Positions 1 to 6,865 are shown, counted from the first letter of the stretch. The stretch is 8,042 nt of DNA from an uncultured Lachnospiraceae bacterium (GCA_910585655.1 CAJUFW010000077.1:1-8042); one strand, 5' to 3'. Notes: generated from the letters alone by a model not told the origin. Translations and numbers: made by a program.

Positions 1-220
1 CCAGGAATTTTGCGGAAATAAAACCGGTATTTTTATTTCTCACCGCCTTTCCAGCACCCGTTTCTGCGACCGAGTATGCTTTTTAAAAGACGGAAGCATT
101 ACCGAAACCGGTACACACGCTTCTTTGCTTGCCGCAGGCGGCGATTATGCACAAATGTTTGAAATTCAGGCACGCTATTATAAAGAAACCAACGACTCGA
201 AAGGAGTGTCCATATCATGA
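1..220 (+). CDS. ABC exporter half-transporter, C-terminal fragment (5' end outside window)
   Basis: Reading from base 2, the frame is open to a TGA at 218-220 and encodes the last 72 residues of an ABC exporter nucleotide-binding domain. Visible parts are the H-loop (FISHRLSSTRFCD, the switch histidine just after the serine) and the usual tail of such domains: a short strand with KDG, then a glutamate- and threonine-rich turn (ITETGTHASLL), a GGDYAQMF helix and an ARYY ending. The downstream exporter ends in the same way (ISHRMSSCRFCDE, then AQYYE), so the two are paralogous halves. The stop overlaps the next start in an ATGA junction, so the pair is very likely translationally coupled and works as a heterodimer in the membrane. 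The transmembrane domain, Walker A and signature motif lie upstream of the window. The substrate cannot be told. Confidence 0.9.
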   Translation, partial: QEFCGNKTGIFISHRLSSTRFCDRVCFLKDGSITETGTHASLLAAGGDYAQMFEIQARYYKETNDSKGVSIS

Positions 221-2085
221 AGCAAGCATTTTCTCATTTTATTAAAATACATCAAAACGGTTTTCGATTGTTAAAAGTAACCAGACGGCTCGATCGCAAC
301 CTGATTCCGCTTTCCCTGCTTCAAGCGATCCTTAGCGCGGTTCTTCCATATATCTCTATTTTGCTCTCTGCCAGAGTCATTGATCTGCTTCTGGCAGGCT
401 CCTACCGCCAGGCAGCTTACTACGCTCTTATTATGGTCGGCGCTTCCTTTTTGACCGCTGTCACACTCTCCATCCTGCGTTACTATACCAATGTAGGGCG
501 TCGGATGTGCCAGGAGCATCTTGCCGTCCTGCTGCGGGAAAAAGCAATGGAATTAGATTACACGACGATGGAGGATCCGGAAACGATCAAGGCTCTTAAA
601 AATGCAGAAGAGGCTACCCGTTACAGCGGCGGACTGTCGTATTTGGTACGGGTTTACCAGGAATTTCTCCAGTATACCCTCAGCCTGATCGCTGCTGTTG
701 TTCTCACGGTTTCCTTTTGTCTGACGCCTCCCGGGCGTCTGACCGAGATCGCAGACGCAAATGCTTTCCTCACTTTTTTCACCCATCCTGTCGTTACTGC
801 CGGAGCCCTGATCGTTGCCTGGATCTGCGGACTGCTTTTAACGAAAAAGCAATCGACGGCTATTCGGAGAATAGAGGATAACATCGCAGAAAAACATTAT
901 CAGGCAGAGGCAGTTTTCGGTTATTGGGCTATGGATGTTATCTCCAACCTGGAAAGCGAGAAAACCATTCGTGTCAATCATATGACCGATCTGGTGGATA
1001 CGAATCGTGCAGACAGTTTCGCCCAAATCAAGCCGTTTTATCGTTCTATGGGAACTTCCGATACCTTAAAGGCTCTGTCTGAAGGAGTGGAAACCGGACT
1101 GTTCTCTGTAGCGGCTTATTTACTGGTCATCCTGAAAATCCTTGCAAACGCTATTTCTATCGGCTCCTTTACCAAATATACCGGAGCGCTGATCCAGTTT
1201 AATACAAGCTGTAGCAAACTGATCTGGGCAGAAAACAATATCCAGCGAACGGTGAAAAATATGCTTCCTATGGCGGATTTTCTAGATCGTAACAACCAGA
1301 TGGAAACCGGGAGCCTGCATGTGGAAAAACGGAACGACCACTATATGGAAATCGAATTTCACGACGTCGGGTTCCGTTATCCCGGCGCAGAACAATTTTC
1401 CCTCCGACATGTCAACCTCAAACTGACGCCAAAACAAAAACTGGCTGTTGTCGGACCGAACGGCGCAGGCAAAAGTACCTTTATCAAACTGCTCTGCCGC
1501 CTTTACGACCCAACGGAGGGCAGCATTACCTTAAACGGTATCGACATCCGCAAATACTCCTATCAGCAATATCTGACTTTATTTGGCGTCGTATTTCAAA
1601 ACTTTCACCTGTTCGGCTTTCCGATCGCAGAAAACGTAGCCGCCAGCCATACCTACGAAAGTACGCGGGTCAGGGCTTGTCTGGAGCAGGCAGGTGTCTG
1701 GGAATTTACTTCCGGACTTCCTAAGGGCATGGAAACCATTATCGAAAACGGAGACGAACAGGCGATAGACGTCAGTGGTGGTCAGGCACAGAAAATCGCC
1801 ATTGCCAGAGCCCTTTACAAAGACGCTCCGTTTGTAATTTTAGACGAACCGACCGCAGCGCTCGATCCGATCAGCGAAGCCGAAATCTACGAACGGTTCC
1901 ATGAGATGGTCTTGGACAAAAGCAGTATTTATATCTCCCATCGAATGAGCAGTTGCCGCTTCTGTGACGAGATTGCCGTCTTTGACAAAGGAGAAATCCA
2001 AGAACGGGGCAGCCATGAAGAATTACTGAAAAAAGGCGGGCTTTATCACAAGCTTTGGACCGCCCAGGCGCAATATTATGAATAA
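217..2085 (+). CDS. ABC exporter half-transporter (fused permease and ATPase)
   Basis: A 622-residue ABC exporter with an N-terminal membrane domain and a C-terminal ATPase domain, the usual length for a half-transporter. Hydrophobic helices lie near residues 30-58, 68-88, 152-170, 191-208 and 293-316; a sixth (about 317-333) is less clear. The ATPase has Walker A GPNGAGKST (413-421), Q-loop Gln461, signature VSGGQ (519-523), Walker B FVILDE with catalytic Glu544, and switch His575, so its catalytic site looks intact. The start is the ATG at 217, which overlaps the stop of the preceding half and has GGAG nine bases upstream (AAAGGAGTG). Small-molecule, peptide or lipid export are all possible. 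Nothing in the sequence picks a substrate, and there is no N-terminal peptidase domain. A promoter for the next gene starts 13 bases after its stop. Confidence 0.93.
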   Translation: MKQAFSHFIKIHQNGFRLLKVTRRLDRNLIPLSLLQAILSAVLPYISILLSARVIDLLLAGSYRQAAYYALIMVGASFLTAVTLSILRYYTNVGRRMCQEHLAVLLREKAMELDYTTMEDPETIKALKNAEEATRYSGGLSYLVRVYQEFLQYTLSLIAAVVLTVSFCLTPPGRLTEIADANAFLTFFTHPVVTAGALIVAWICGLLLTKKQSTAIRRIEDNIAEKHYQAEAVFGYWAMDVISNLESEKTIRVNHMTDLVDTNRADSFAQIKPFYRSMGTSDTLKALSEGVETGLFSVAAYLLVILKILANAISIGSFTKYTGALIQFNTSCSKLIWAENNIQRTVKNMLPMADFLDRNNQMETGSLHVEKRNDHYMEIEFHDVGFRYPGAEQFSLRHVNLKLTPKQKLAVVGPNGAGKSTFIKLLCRLYDPTEGSITLNGIDIRKYSYQQYLTLFGVVFQNFHLFGFPIAENVAASHTYESTRVRACLEQAGVWEFTSGLPKGMETIIENGDEQAIDVSGGQAQKIAIARALYKDAPFVILDEPTAALDPISEAEIYERFHEMVLDKSSIYISHRMSSCRFCDEIAVFDKGEIQERGSHEELLKKGGLYHKLWTAQAQYYE

Positions 2086-2097
2086 AAGTTGTTTTCC

Positions 2098-2127
2098 TTG
2101 ACAATTTCCTTCTTTTTATGCTATTTT
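2098..2127 (+). promoter_or_regulatory. Sigma-A type promoter for the ABC-F leader and gene
   Basis: A perfect -35 TTGACA (2098-2103) is followed after 18 bases by TATTTT (2122-2127), preceded by TGC, which makes an extended -10. Transcription would start near 2134, giving a leader of about 430 bases before the ABC-F start. The -35 lies 13 bases after the exporter stop, so the ABC-F gene is a separate transcription unit. Confidence 0.7.
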
Positions 2128-2183
2128 AGTAACCAGAAAGAATATTATTACGTTCTTTACTATCGTTTAGGAGAGGTACTTTT

Positions 2184-2210
2184 ATGAAAGTTACGATTTT
2201 TGCTGTTTAG
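2184..2210 (+). CDS. Leader peptide (8 codons) upstream of the ABC-F gene
   Basis: An 8-codon reading frame, MKVTIFAV then TAG, sits about 50 bases after the predicted transcription start. It has a strong ribosome binding site, AGGAGAGG (2169-2176), seven bases before the ATG. It is followed eight bases later by a hairpin and then by a terminator-like structure. This is the layout of a ribosome-stalling attenuator: when a drug slows ribosomes on the short frame, downstream RNA folding changes and the resistance gene is read. Such uORF-controlled leaders are known for several antibiotic-resistance ABC-F genes in Firmicutes. I do not recognise the peptide sequence itself, so the inducer is unknown. 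Confidence 0.6.
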   Translation: MKVTIFAV

Positions 2211-2217
2211 CTTACGC

Positions 2218-2237
2218 TGCCTGTAGAACGTCAGGCA
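2218..2237 (+). promoter_or_regulatory. Leader hairpin just after the leader peptide (candidate pause or switch stem)
   Basis: TGCCTG (2218-2223) and CAGGCA (2232-2237) form a perfect 6-bp stem with an 8-base loop, beginning eight bases after the leader stop. A ribosome stalled near the leader stop would cover or melt it. Its 3' arm ends at 2237, the first base of the 5' arm of the next, terminator-like helix, so the two could compete at that boundary. Confidence 0.45.
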
Positions 2238-2355
2238 AACCATGGACGCGCTATGTCGTCTGTTCTTTTCCATAACCATTTTATCTTATTTTCCGGCTCC
2301 CGAATGTGAGTCTTTGATTGTGGTTGCCAAAAAGAGAACAGAGCCATGGTTTTTT
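2237..2355 (+). terminator. Candidate rho-independent attenuator terminator in the ABC-F leader
   Basis: The arms 2237-2245 (AAACCATGG) and 2344-2352 (CCATGGTTT) are perfectly complementary over 9 bp. Inside them, 2260-2269 pairs with 2332-2341 over 10 bp with one G-U. The 14 unpaired bases between the two 5' arms can form their own small ACG/CGT hairpin. The 3' arm runs into six Ts (2350-2355). A competing, shorter hairpin can form between CCGGCTC (2293-2299) and GAGCC-AT-GG (2341-2349), ending at the same T-run. The loop is long (about 60 bases) for a classical terminator. The call therefore rests on the paired arms, the T-run and the position between a leader peptide and a resistance-type gene. 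Confidence 0.5.
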
Positions 2356-2364
2356 GTTGTGAGT

Positions 2365-2500
2365 GAAAATCAGGAAAAATCGTAATGAGAGAGAACAAGT
2401 GCAGCCTTTCTATGTATTTCTGCCCTTTCTTTCTGTTCTTTTCATTATTTGTTTTTTGTTCTTTGTTCTTCCTGATTTTCCTGGTAACATTCCGATTTTT
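2365..2500 (+). promoter_or_regulatory. Second leader structure: two mutually exclusive helices before the ABC-F gene
   Basis: 2365-2376 (GAAAATCAGGAA) is perfectly complementary to 2469-2480 over 12 bp. 2375-2387 is complementary to 2488-2500 over 13 positions with one mismatch. The two helices share bases 2375-2376 and interleave in order, so they form either a switch or an H-type pseudoknot. The second helix ends in a T-rich stretch (2495-2501, then TATTATT), which could act as a weak second terminator. Between the arms the transcribed RNA is almost all pyrimidine (about 2404-2480) and carries a tandem TTGTTCT (2456-2469) that can pair with AGAACAA (2392-2398). No gene is convincing here: an open frame from 2385 has no ribosome binding site and reads through this U-rich tract into the ABC-F start. 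Confidence 0.4.
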
Positions 2501-2566
2501 TATTATTGCTATTACTTGTGAAAAACTATTTTTTCAGGAATTTGGAACATGCAGGAGGATACGATT

Positions 2567-4534
2567 ATGTTATATCAAATACACAATGGCGCAGTACGTT
2601 TCGCTGCCGATACCATTTTAGAGCATATCAACTTTGAAATCCGGGATACGGAAAAAATCGCTGTCGTCGGGCGAAACGGCTGCGGCAAAACGACCTTGCT
2701 TAAACTAATCAGCGGGGAAGTGCCGCTTTCCAAACGGGACAGCGACGAAGATATTTATATTTCCAAAGCAGGCAATCCGGTCATCGGCTATTTAAAACAA
2801 ATTGCCTTTGAGGATGATTTAGTTACTCTGGAAGCTGAAATTCGTAAGGCATTTATGCCGATTCTAACGCTGCAGGCTCAAATGGAACAGCTTTTAAAGG
2901 AACTGGATCAACCGGATCTTTCTGCTGATACCGCTGAACATCTTGCCAAAAAATATGCCTCTGCCGAGGAACGCTTTTCCTGGATGGGCGGTTATGATTA
3001 TGAACGGGAATATGACATGGTTCTAACGCAATTTGGCTTCCCGCCTGCTGTCCGCAAAAAACGTCTGTCTGAATTTTCCGGCGGGCAGCGGACAAAAATT
3101 GCCTTTGCCAAGCTTCTCCTTTCCAAACCGGATATTTTACTGCTCGACGAGCCGACAAACCATTTGGATATCGCTACAGTGGAATGGCTGGAACACTATC
3201 TAAAGGATTATGGCAGGGCAGTGGTGATCGTTTCCCATGACCGGATGTTTTTAGATAAGCTGGCAGATGTCGTCTACGAAATTGAATACGGAACCGCAAC
3301 ACGTTATCCCGGCAATTACTCCGCCTTCATCGAACGGAAGCGGCAAAATTGGGAAAAGCAGCTCAAAGATTATACCCAGCAGCAAAAAGAAATCGAACGG
3401 CTGACTGCTCTCGTTGAAAAGTTCAAGCATCATCCGACCAAGGTTTCCATGGCTTGGTCAAAGCAAAAGCAAATCGATCATATGGTAAAAATCGAACCGC
3501 CTGCCCGGTATGATATGCGTACCTTTCACGCCAACTGTACACCCCGCCGGGAGACCGGAAAGGAAGTGTTGCAGGTGAATCATCTACAAATCGGCTACGA
3601 TCACATTCTTTCTGAAGCGAATTTTACCATGAAAAAGGGGCAGAAATTGGCGGTGATTGGTGCAAACGGAACCGGGAAATCTACCCTGCTGAAAACCCTG
3701 ACCGGAAAACTTCCGGCACTTGGCGGAAGCAGCAGCTTCGGCTTTCAGGTAGACGTTGGCTATTTTGACCAGCAGATCGCCCAATATTCCAGCGAAAAGA
3801 CGGTTTTGGATGATTTCTGGGAGGAATTCCCGCAGATGACACAGACCGAGGTGCGCACATTGCTTGGCTCTTTCCTCTTTACACAGGACGACGTATTCAA
3901 GCGCGTTTCCATGCTTTCCGGTGGAGAAAAAGGACGTCTTGCTCTGGCAAAAATCCTCAAACGCCGCCCAAACTTCTTGATTTTAGACGAGCCGACCAAC
4001 CATATGGATATTGTCGGAAAAGAAACATTAGAGCGGATGTTAAAGGACTTTAGCGGCTCTGTCCTCTTTGTCTCCCATGACCGCTATTTTGTCAGCCAGA
4101 TTGCAGATTCCCTGCTTATTTTTGAAGAAGCGGCACCAGAAGCAGCAAGAGCGGCTACCCGGTATTACCCATACAGCTATACGCAATACCAGCAGGAGCA
4201 AAACGGCAAACCAACAGAAGCTGACTTAAAAAAGGGAATCCCTGCGGATCCCAGACAAATAAAGCAGCAAGCTTCTGCTCCAGCCACTCCTCCCGGCTTT
4301 AACCCAGGAAAGGAACGCTCCCGCCTCACAAAAAAGCTCGAACGGATCGAGGCGCAGATTTCGATCTGTGAAGAAGAACTGCAGACGGCTAAGGACGAGC
4401 TTTTAAATCCGGAATACGCCTCTGACTATGGCAAGCTGTCAGAAATCCAGCAGACGATTACGGCAAAGGAACAGGAATTGGATAATTTTATGTATGAATG
4501 GGGTACGTTGACGACGCAGTTAGAGGAGTTATAA
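2567..4534 (+). CDS. ABC-F family ATPase (ribosome protection / translation factor type)
   Basis: A 655-residue soluble protein with two ABC ATPase domains and no membrane segment, the ABC-F layout. Domain 1 has Walker A GRNGCGKTT (35-43), signature FSGGQ (170-174), Walker B with catalytic Glu195 and switch His224. Domain 2 has Walker A GANGTGKST (365-373), signature LSGGE (450-454), Walker B with Glu475 and His504. Between them a charged helical linker (about 251-312) with the tip KFKHHPTKVSMAWSKQKQ is the part that reaches the ribosomal P-site tRNA or peptidyl-transferase region in this family. Residues 581-655 form a C-terminal coiled coil. I chose the ATG at 2567 because AGGAGG (2553-2558) lies eight bases before it; the ATG at 2549 lies upstream of that site. 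The leader-peptide attenuator ahead of it favours an antibiotic-response role over housekeeping, but the drug class cannot be read from sequence. Confidence 0.9.
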   Translation: MLYQIHNGAVRFAADTILEHINFEIRDTEKIAVVGRNGCGKTTLLKLISGEVPLSKRDSDEDIYISKAGNPVIGYLKQIAFEDDLVTLEAEIRKAFMPILTLQAQMEQLLKELDQPDLSADTAEHLAKKYASAEERFSWMGGYDYEREYDMVLTQFGFPPAVRKKRLSEFSGGQRTKIAFAKLLLSKPDILLLDEPTNHLDIATVEWLEHYLKDYGRAVVIVSHDRMFLDKLADVVYEIEYGTATRYPGNYSAFIERKRQNWEKQLKDYTQQQKEIERLTALVEKFKHHPTKVSMAWSKQKQIDHMVKIEPPARYDMRTFHANCTPRRETGKEVLQVNHLQIGYDHILSEANFTMKKGQKLAVIGANGTGKSTLLKTLTGKLPALGGSSSFGFQVDVGYFDQQIAQYSSEKTVLDDFWEEFPQMTQTEVRTLLGSFLFTQDDVFKRVSMLSGGEKGRLALAKILKRRPNFLILDEPTNHMDIVGKETLERMLKDFSGSVLFVSHDRYFVSQIADSLLIFEEAAPEAARAATRYYPYSYTQYQQEQNGKPTEADLKKGIPADPRQIKQQASAPATPPGFNPGKERSRLTKKLERIEAQISICEEELQTAKDELLNPEYASDYGKLSEIQQTITAKEQELDNFMYEWGTLTTQLEEL

Positions 4535-4554
4535 GAATTTATGCAATTTATAAC
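4528..4554. repeat. AT-rich inverted repeat between ABC-F stop and next promoter
   Basis: GTTATAA (4528-4534, including the ABC-F stop codon) is mirrored by TTATAAC (4548-4554), a 7-bp perfect inverted repeat with a 13-base spacer. It ends six bases before the -35 of the next promoter. It has no G/C-rich stem or T-run, so it is not a good terminator; an operator is possible, and chance in AT-rich DNA is also possible. Confidence 0.25.
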
Positions 4555-4560
4555 ACATAC

Positions 4561-4589
4561 TTGATTGTTTCAAAAGTTTATGCTATGCT
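4561..4589 (+). promoter_or_regulatory. Promoter for the DUF4143 ATPase gene
   Basis: TTGATT (4561-4566), a 17-base spacer and TATGCT (4584-4589) preceded by TGC (extended -10). Transcription would start near 4596, only a few bases before the AGGAGG ribosome binding site (4599-4604), so the 5' leader is about 17 bases. The gene thus appears to be transcribed on its own and not as part of the ABC-F unit. Confidence 0.6.
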
Positions 4590-4612
4590 TTTGATATTAG
4601 GAGGTGCCTTTT

Positions 4613-5932
4613 ATGATTGATACACACAAGTTACACAAACGGGATCTTTATTTAGATAAGCTTATCGCATTTCAGGATACCGAACCGGTCAAGGTTATCA
4701 CAGGTATCCGCCGTTGTGGCAAATCCAGTCTGCTGAAATTGATGATACAACACTTAAAGGAAACCGGAATCTGTGAAAATCAAATCATAGAAATGAACTT
4801 TGAAGCTTATGAATTCAAGAAAATGACTGCAGATGATTTTTACCATTATGTAAAAAAACAGGTTCTGCCTGACAAAAGAATGTATTTATTCTTTGATGAA
4901 CTTCAACGTATTCATCATTGGGAAGATACGGTTAATTCCTTCCGGGTAGATTTTAATTGTGATATTTACATCACTGGCTCTAATGCTTATTTGCTTTCTT
5001 CGGAATACGCTACTTATCTGTCTGGCAGGTGCGTAGAAATCAAAATGCTTCCGCTTTCCTTTCGAGAATTTATGGATTTTCACGGTTTTGAACTCCGAGA
5101 GAGTAACAGTGCGTTAGGCGGAACACGAATACAATTATTCGACAAAAACAGCAATTACTATGAGCTTCGGGAGGTTTTTGATGCTTATATACGCTTTGGC
5201 GGAATGCCTGGAATTGCCGATATTGGTCTTAACCACGAAAAGGCTCTGGTTTTATTAGATGGTATTTATTCTACCGTTGTGATTCGAGATATTCTGGAAC
5301 GGGAAAAACGCAAAGGACAACATCAGATTACCGATCCTGTCTTGCTGCGTAAAATCATTTTATTTCTGGCAGATAATATTGGCAGCTCTGTTTCTGTTTC
5401 CTCGATTGGAAATACACTTGTTCATGAAGGACTGCTGGAAAACGGAACACGTAAGGGCGCTCCCAGCACCCATACCGTACAAGCCTATATTCATGCACTT
5501 TTAGAGTCATATTTCTATTATGATATAAAAAGATTTGATATCAAAGGCAAGGAATATCTACGTACTCTCGGCAAATATTATATCGTAGATACCGGACTGA
5601 GAAATTATCTGCTGGGCTTCCGGAATCGTGACAGCGGTCATCTTCTGGAAAATGTGGTTTATTTCGAGCTGATTCGCCGGGGCTATGATGTCGCAATCGG
5701 TAAGGTGGATACGGCAGAGGTAGATTTTATCGCCTCCCGATTTAACGAAAAGTTGTATGTCCAGGTAACAGAGACGATGATAAGCGAAGAGGTCCGCCGC
5801 AGAGAATTGGCGCCGTTACAAAAAATCAACGATAATTACGAAAAAATGATTCTTTCTATGGACCCTGGTTTCGATACCTCCTATGAAGGAATCAAATCCC
5901 TTAACCTGATAAACTGGTTAATTGCCATTTAA
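4613..5932 (+). CDS. AAA-type ATPase with C-terminal DUF4143 domain
   Basis: A 439-residue protein of the widespread ATPase/DUF4143 family (COG1373-like). The N-terminal ATPase has Walker A GIRRCGKSS (31-39), Walker B YLFFDE (91-96), followed by LQRI and W, and a sensor-type TGSN (121-124). The middle part (about 140-235) carries PLSFREF and the GGMPG turn (196-200) typical of the family. The C-terminal DUF4143 region has ENVVYFEL (346-353), AEVDFI (368-373) and YVQV (382-385), which resembles a PD-(D/E)XK nuclease fold with Gln384 where a catalytic lysine would sit, so cutting activity is doubtful. The start is the ATG at 4613, eight bases after AGGAGG; the upstream GTG at 4604 overlaps that site. 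The role of this family is poorly known; it recurs in variable, accessory regions of bacterial and archaeal genomes. Confidence 0.88.
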   Translation: MIDTHKLHKRDLYLDKLIAFQDTEPVKVITGIRRCGKSSLLKLMIQHLKETGICENQIIEMNFEAYEFKKMTADDFYHYVKKQVLPDKRMYLFFDELQRIHHWEDTVNSFRVDFNCDIYITGSNAYLLSSEYATYLSGRCVEIKMLPLSFREFMDFHGFELRESNSALGGTRIQLFDKNSNYYELREVFDAYIRFGGMPGIADIGLNHEKALVLLDGIYSTVVIRDILEREKRKGQHQITDPVLLRKIILFLADNIGSSVSVSSIGNTLVHEGLLENGTRKGAPSTHTVQAYIHALLESYFYYDIKRFDIKGKEYLRTLGKYYIVDTGLRNYLLGFRNRDSGHLLENVVYFELIRRGYDVAIGKVDTAEVDFIASRFNEKLYVQVTETMISEEVRRRELAPLQKINDNYEKMILSMDPGFDTSYEGIKSLNLINWLIAI

Positions 5933-6002
5933 TTGACTACAGATCCTTATCATCAACCCCAAAACGTCTCAAAGTACCTCTGCTGAACGCACCTGGAAGC
6001 CT

Positions 6003-6086
6003 TTAATCCCTAAATCCGTCTATAAATCGATTAAAATGGATTAAAAATAGACAAAAAGGGTTAAATAGGTTTAAATAGATTAAAAA
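6003..6086. repeat. Helically phased A/T-tract array upstream of the ATPase-nuclease promoter
   Basis: TAA(A) tracts start at 6004, 6011, 6023, 6032, 6042, 6062, 6072 and 6081, with a degenerate CAAAAA at 6052 filling the one gap. From 6032 on, the step is 10, 10, 10, 10 and 9 bases. The repeating unit resembles GATTAAAAAT or GGTTAAATAG. Tracts phased at one helical turn usually bend DNA, and these sit directly upstream of an extended -10. They could also be iterated protein sites or an UP-like element. The rest of the gap (5933-6002) shows no gene and no clear terminator for the DUF4143 gene. Confidence 0.55.
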
Positions 6087-6097
6087 TGTGTTATAAT
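6070..6097 (+). promoter_or_regulatory. Extended -10 promoter of the ATPase-nuclease cassette
   Basis: A perfect TATAAT (6092-6097) is preceded by TGT (6089-6091), an extended -10. The best -35 at a 16-base spacing is TTTAAA (6070-6075), which is weak. Transcription would start near 6104. The ATG that opens the long ATPase frame (6096) overlaps this -10, so an RNA from this promoter would not contain it. Confidence 0.6.
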
Positions 6098-6860
6098 GAA
6101 TAAAATAGATAAGGAGGTATTCCTATGGGTATCCGGATTCCTGACTTCTCTGGTAGGTTCTTCCAAAATGGGGAAGACCATTTTATGTGAAAAGGTCATT
6201 GGATTTGATCGTATCGTGGAGGTCTCTGGAGCAGATTTTGATGAAGATACGGATTTTTGGAAACTGGTTTCTGCCAAAGCCGGACTTGCATACGAAGGTC
6301 AATTTGCTTCCGAAAAGCAGATCTCTGGTACTGGTGATAAGTATACCAAAAAGGAAACTTTCTCTCTTACCAAGGATAAGATTATGGACTATTACAAGGA
6401 ACAGGATCTTGTTCTGGTCATAGACGACTTCCACTATGCCCCGGAAGGGAAACGAATGCAGATTGCCCAGCAGCTCAAGGACGCCATCCGCAGAGGATTT
6501 AAAGCTATTGTGGTCTCCCTGATGCAGAAGGGACCGAACACCCGCGGCAGAAACCGAAATACCTTCCGGACTGCTGATGGACAGGAACATGACGTTTATG
6601 AGCTGATTGTAAAATCCATTGCAGAAAATCCTCCCATTATGAAGCTGGAATTTGAAGATATAAAGGAACGGATTTACCGCCTGCTTGCAGATGATTCAGG
6701 AAAACCTTCTCCGCAGATGATTCGGGAAAGCTTAGCGAAGCTAAAAGAACTTCTATATGGGAGAGAAGATATTTTCAAGGTACTCGACTGGAAAGAAGGG
6801 AGTCTCTACATTTTAGATCCTTTGTTCCTTTTCTATCTGCGATGGGGAGGTGTTCACTAA
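6096..6860 (+). CDS. STAND/AAA-like P-loop ATPase; N-terminus uncertain (possible frameshift)
   Basis: The open frame gives up to 254 residues. Numbered from 6096, it has Walker A GSSKMGKT (21-28), Walker B LVLVIDD followed by FH (105-113), a basic helix with a KAIVVSL strand (136-142), and a winged-helix-like end with YILDPLFLFYLRWG (238-251). That tail resembles the closing segment of STAND-like and archaeal-type ATPases (I.DP...F..R). No Arg-rich GRE box precedes Walker A, so the protein is short and looks N-terminally trimmed. The good ribosome binding site AAGGAGG (6111-6117) serves an ATG at 6125 that is out of frame. Removing one G from the GGG at 6127-6129 would give a start MVSGFLTSLV directly before Walker A. 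The ATG at 6096 lacks a ribosome binding site and overlaps the -10. The next gene follows within six bases, so the two form one unit. Confidence 0.7.
   Translation: MNKIDKEVFLWVSGFLTSLVGSSKMGKTILCEKVIGFDRIVEVSGADFDEDTDFWKLVSAKAGLAYEGQFASEKQISGTGDKYTKKETFSLTKDKIMDYYKEQDLVLVIDDFHYAPEGKRMQIAQQLKDAIRRGFKAIVVSLMQKGPNTRGRNRNTFRTADGQEHDVYELIVKSIAENPPIMKLEFEDIKERIYRLLADDSGKPSPQMIRESLAKLKELLYGREDIFKVLDWKEGSLYILDPLFLFYLRWGGVH
6111..6127 (+). promoter_or_regulatory. Ribosome binding site and ATG out of frame with the ATPase
   Basis: AAGGAGG (6111-6117) lies seven bases before ATG (6125-6127), an ideal spacing. That ATG reads 21 codons (beginning MGIRIPDFSG) to a TGA at 6188-6190, in a frame that misses the Walker A of the overlapping ATPase. 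Either this is a short coupled uORF, or the start and the ATPase have been separated by a one-base indel. Confidence 0.6.
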
Positions 6861-6865
6861 AAGTA

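Noticed and set aside
2385..2621. 78-residue hydrophobic open frame, a possible small membrane protein
   Set aside because: No ribosome binding site, it runs through a U/C-rich leader tract that forces Phe/Leu codons, and it overlaps the well-supported ABC-F start in another frame.
5933..5953. TTGACT followed by TTATCAT as a promoter
   Set aside because: The spacing between the two boxes is only about 9 bases, too short for a sigma-70 type promoter.
6003..6086. Phased repeats as a CRISPR array or plasmid iterons
   Set aside because: The units are about 10 bases with no spacers, and there is no replication or Cas gene nearby; promoter curvature or regulator sites fit better.
6183..6590. 135-residue minus-strand open frame opposite the ATPase
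   Set aside because: It is the antisense shadow of a frame with clear Walker A and Walker B motifs, and has no ribosome binding site.
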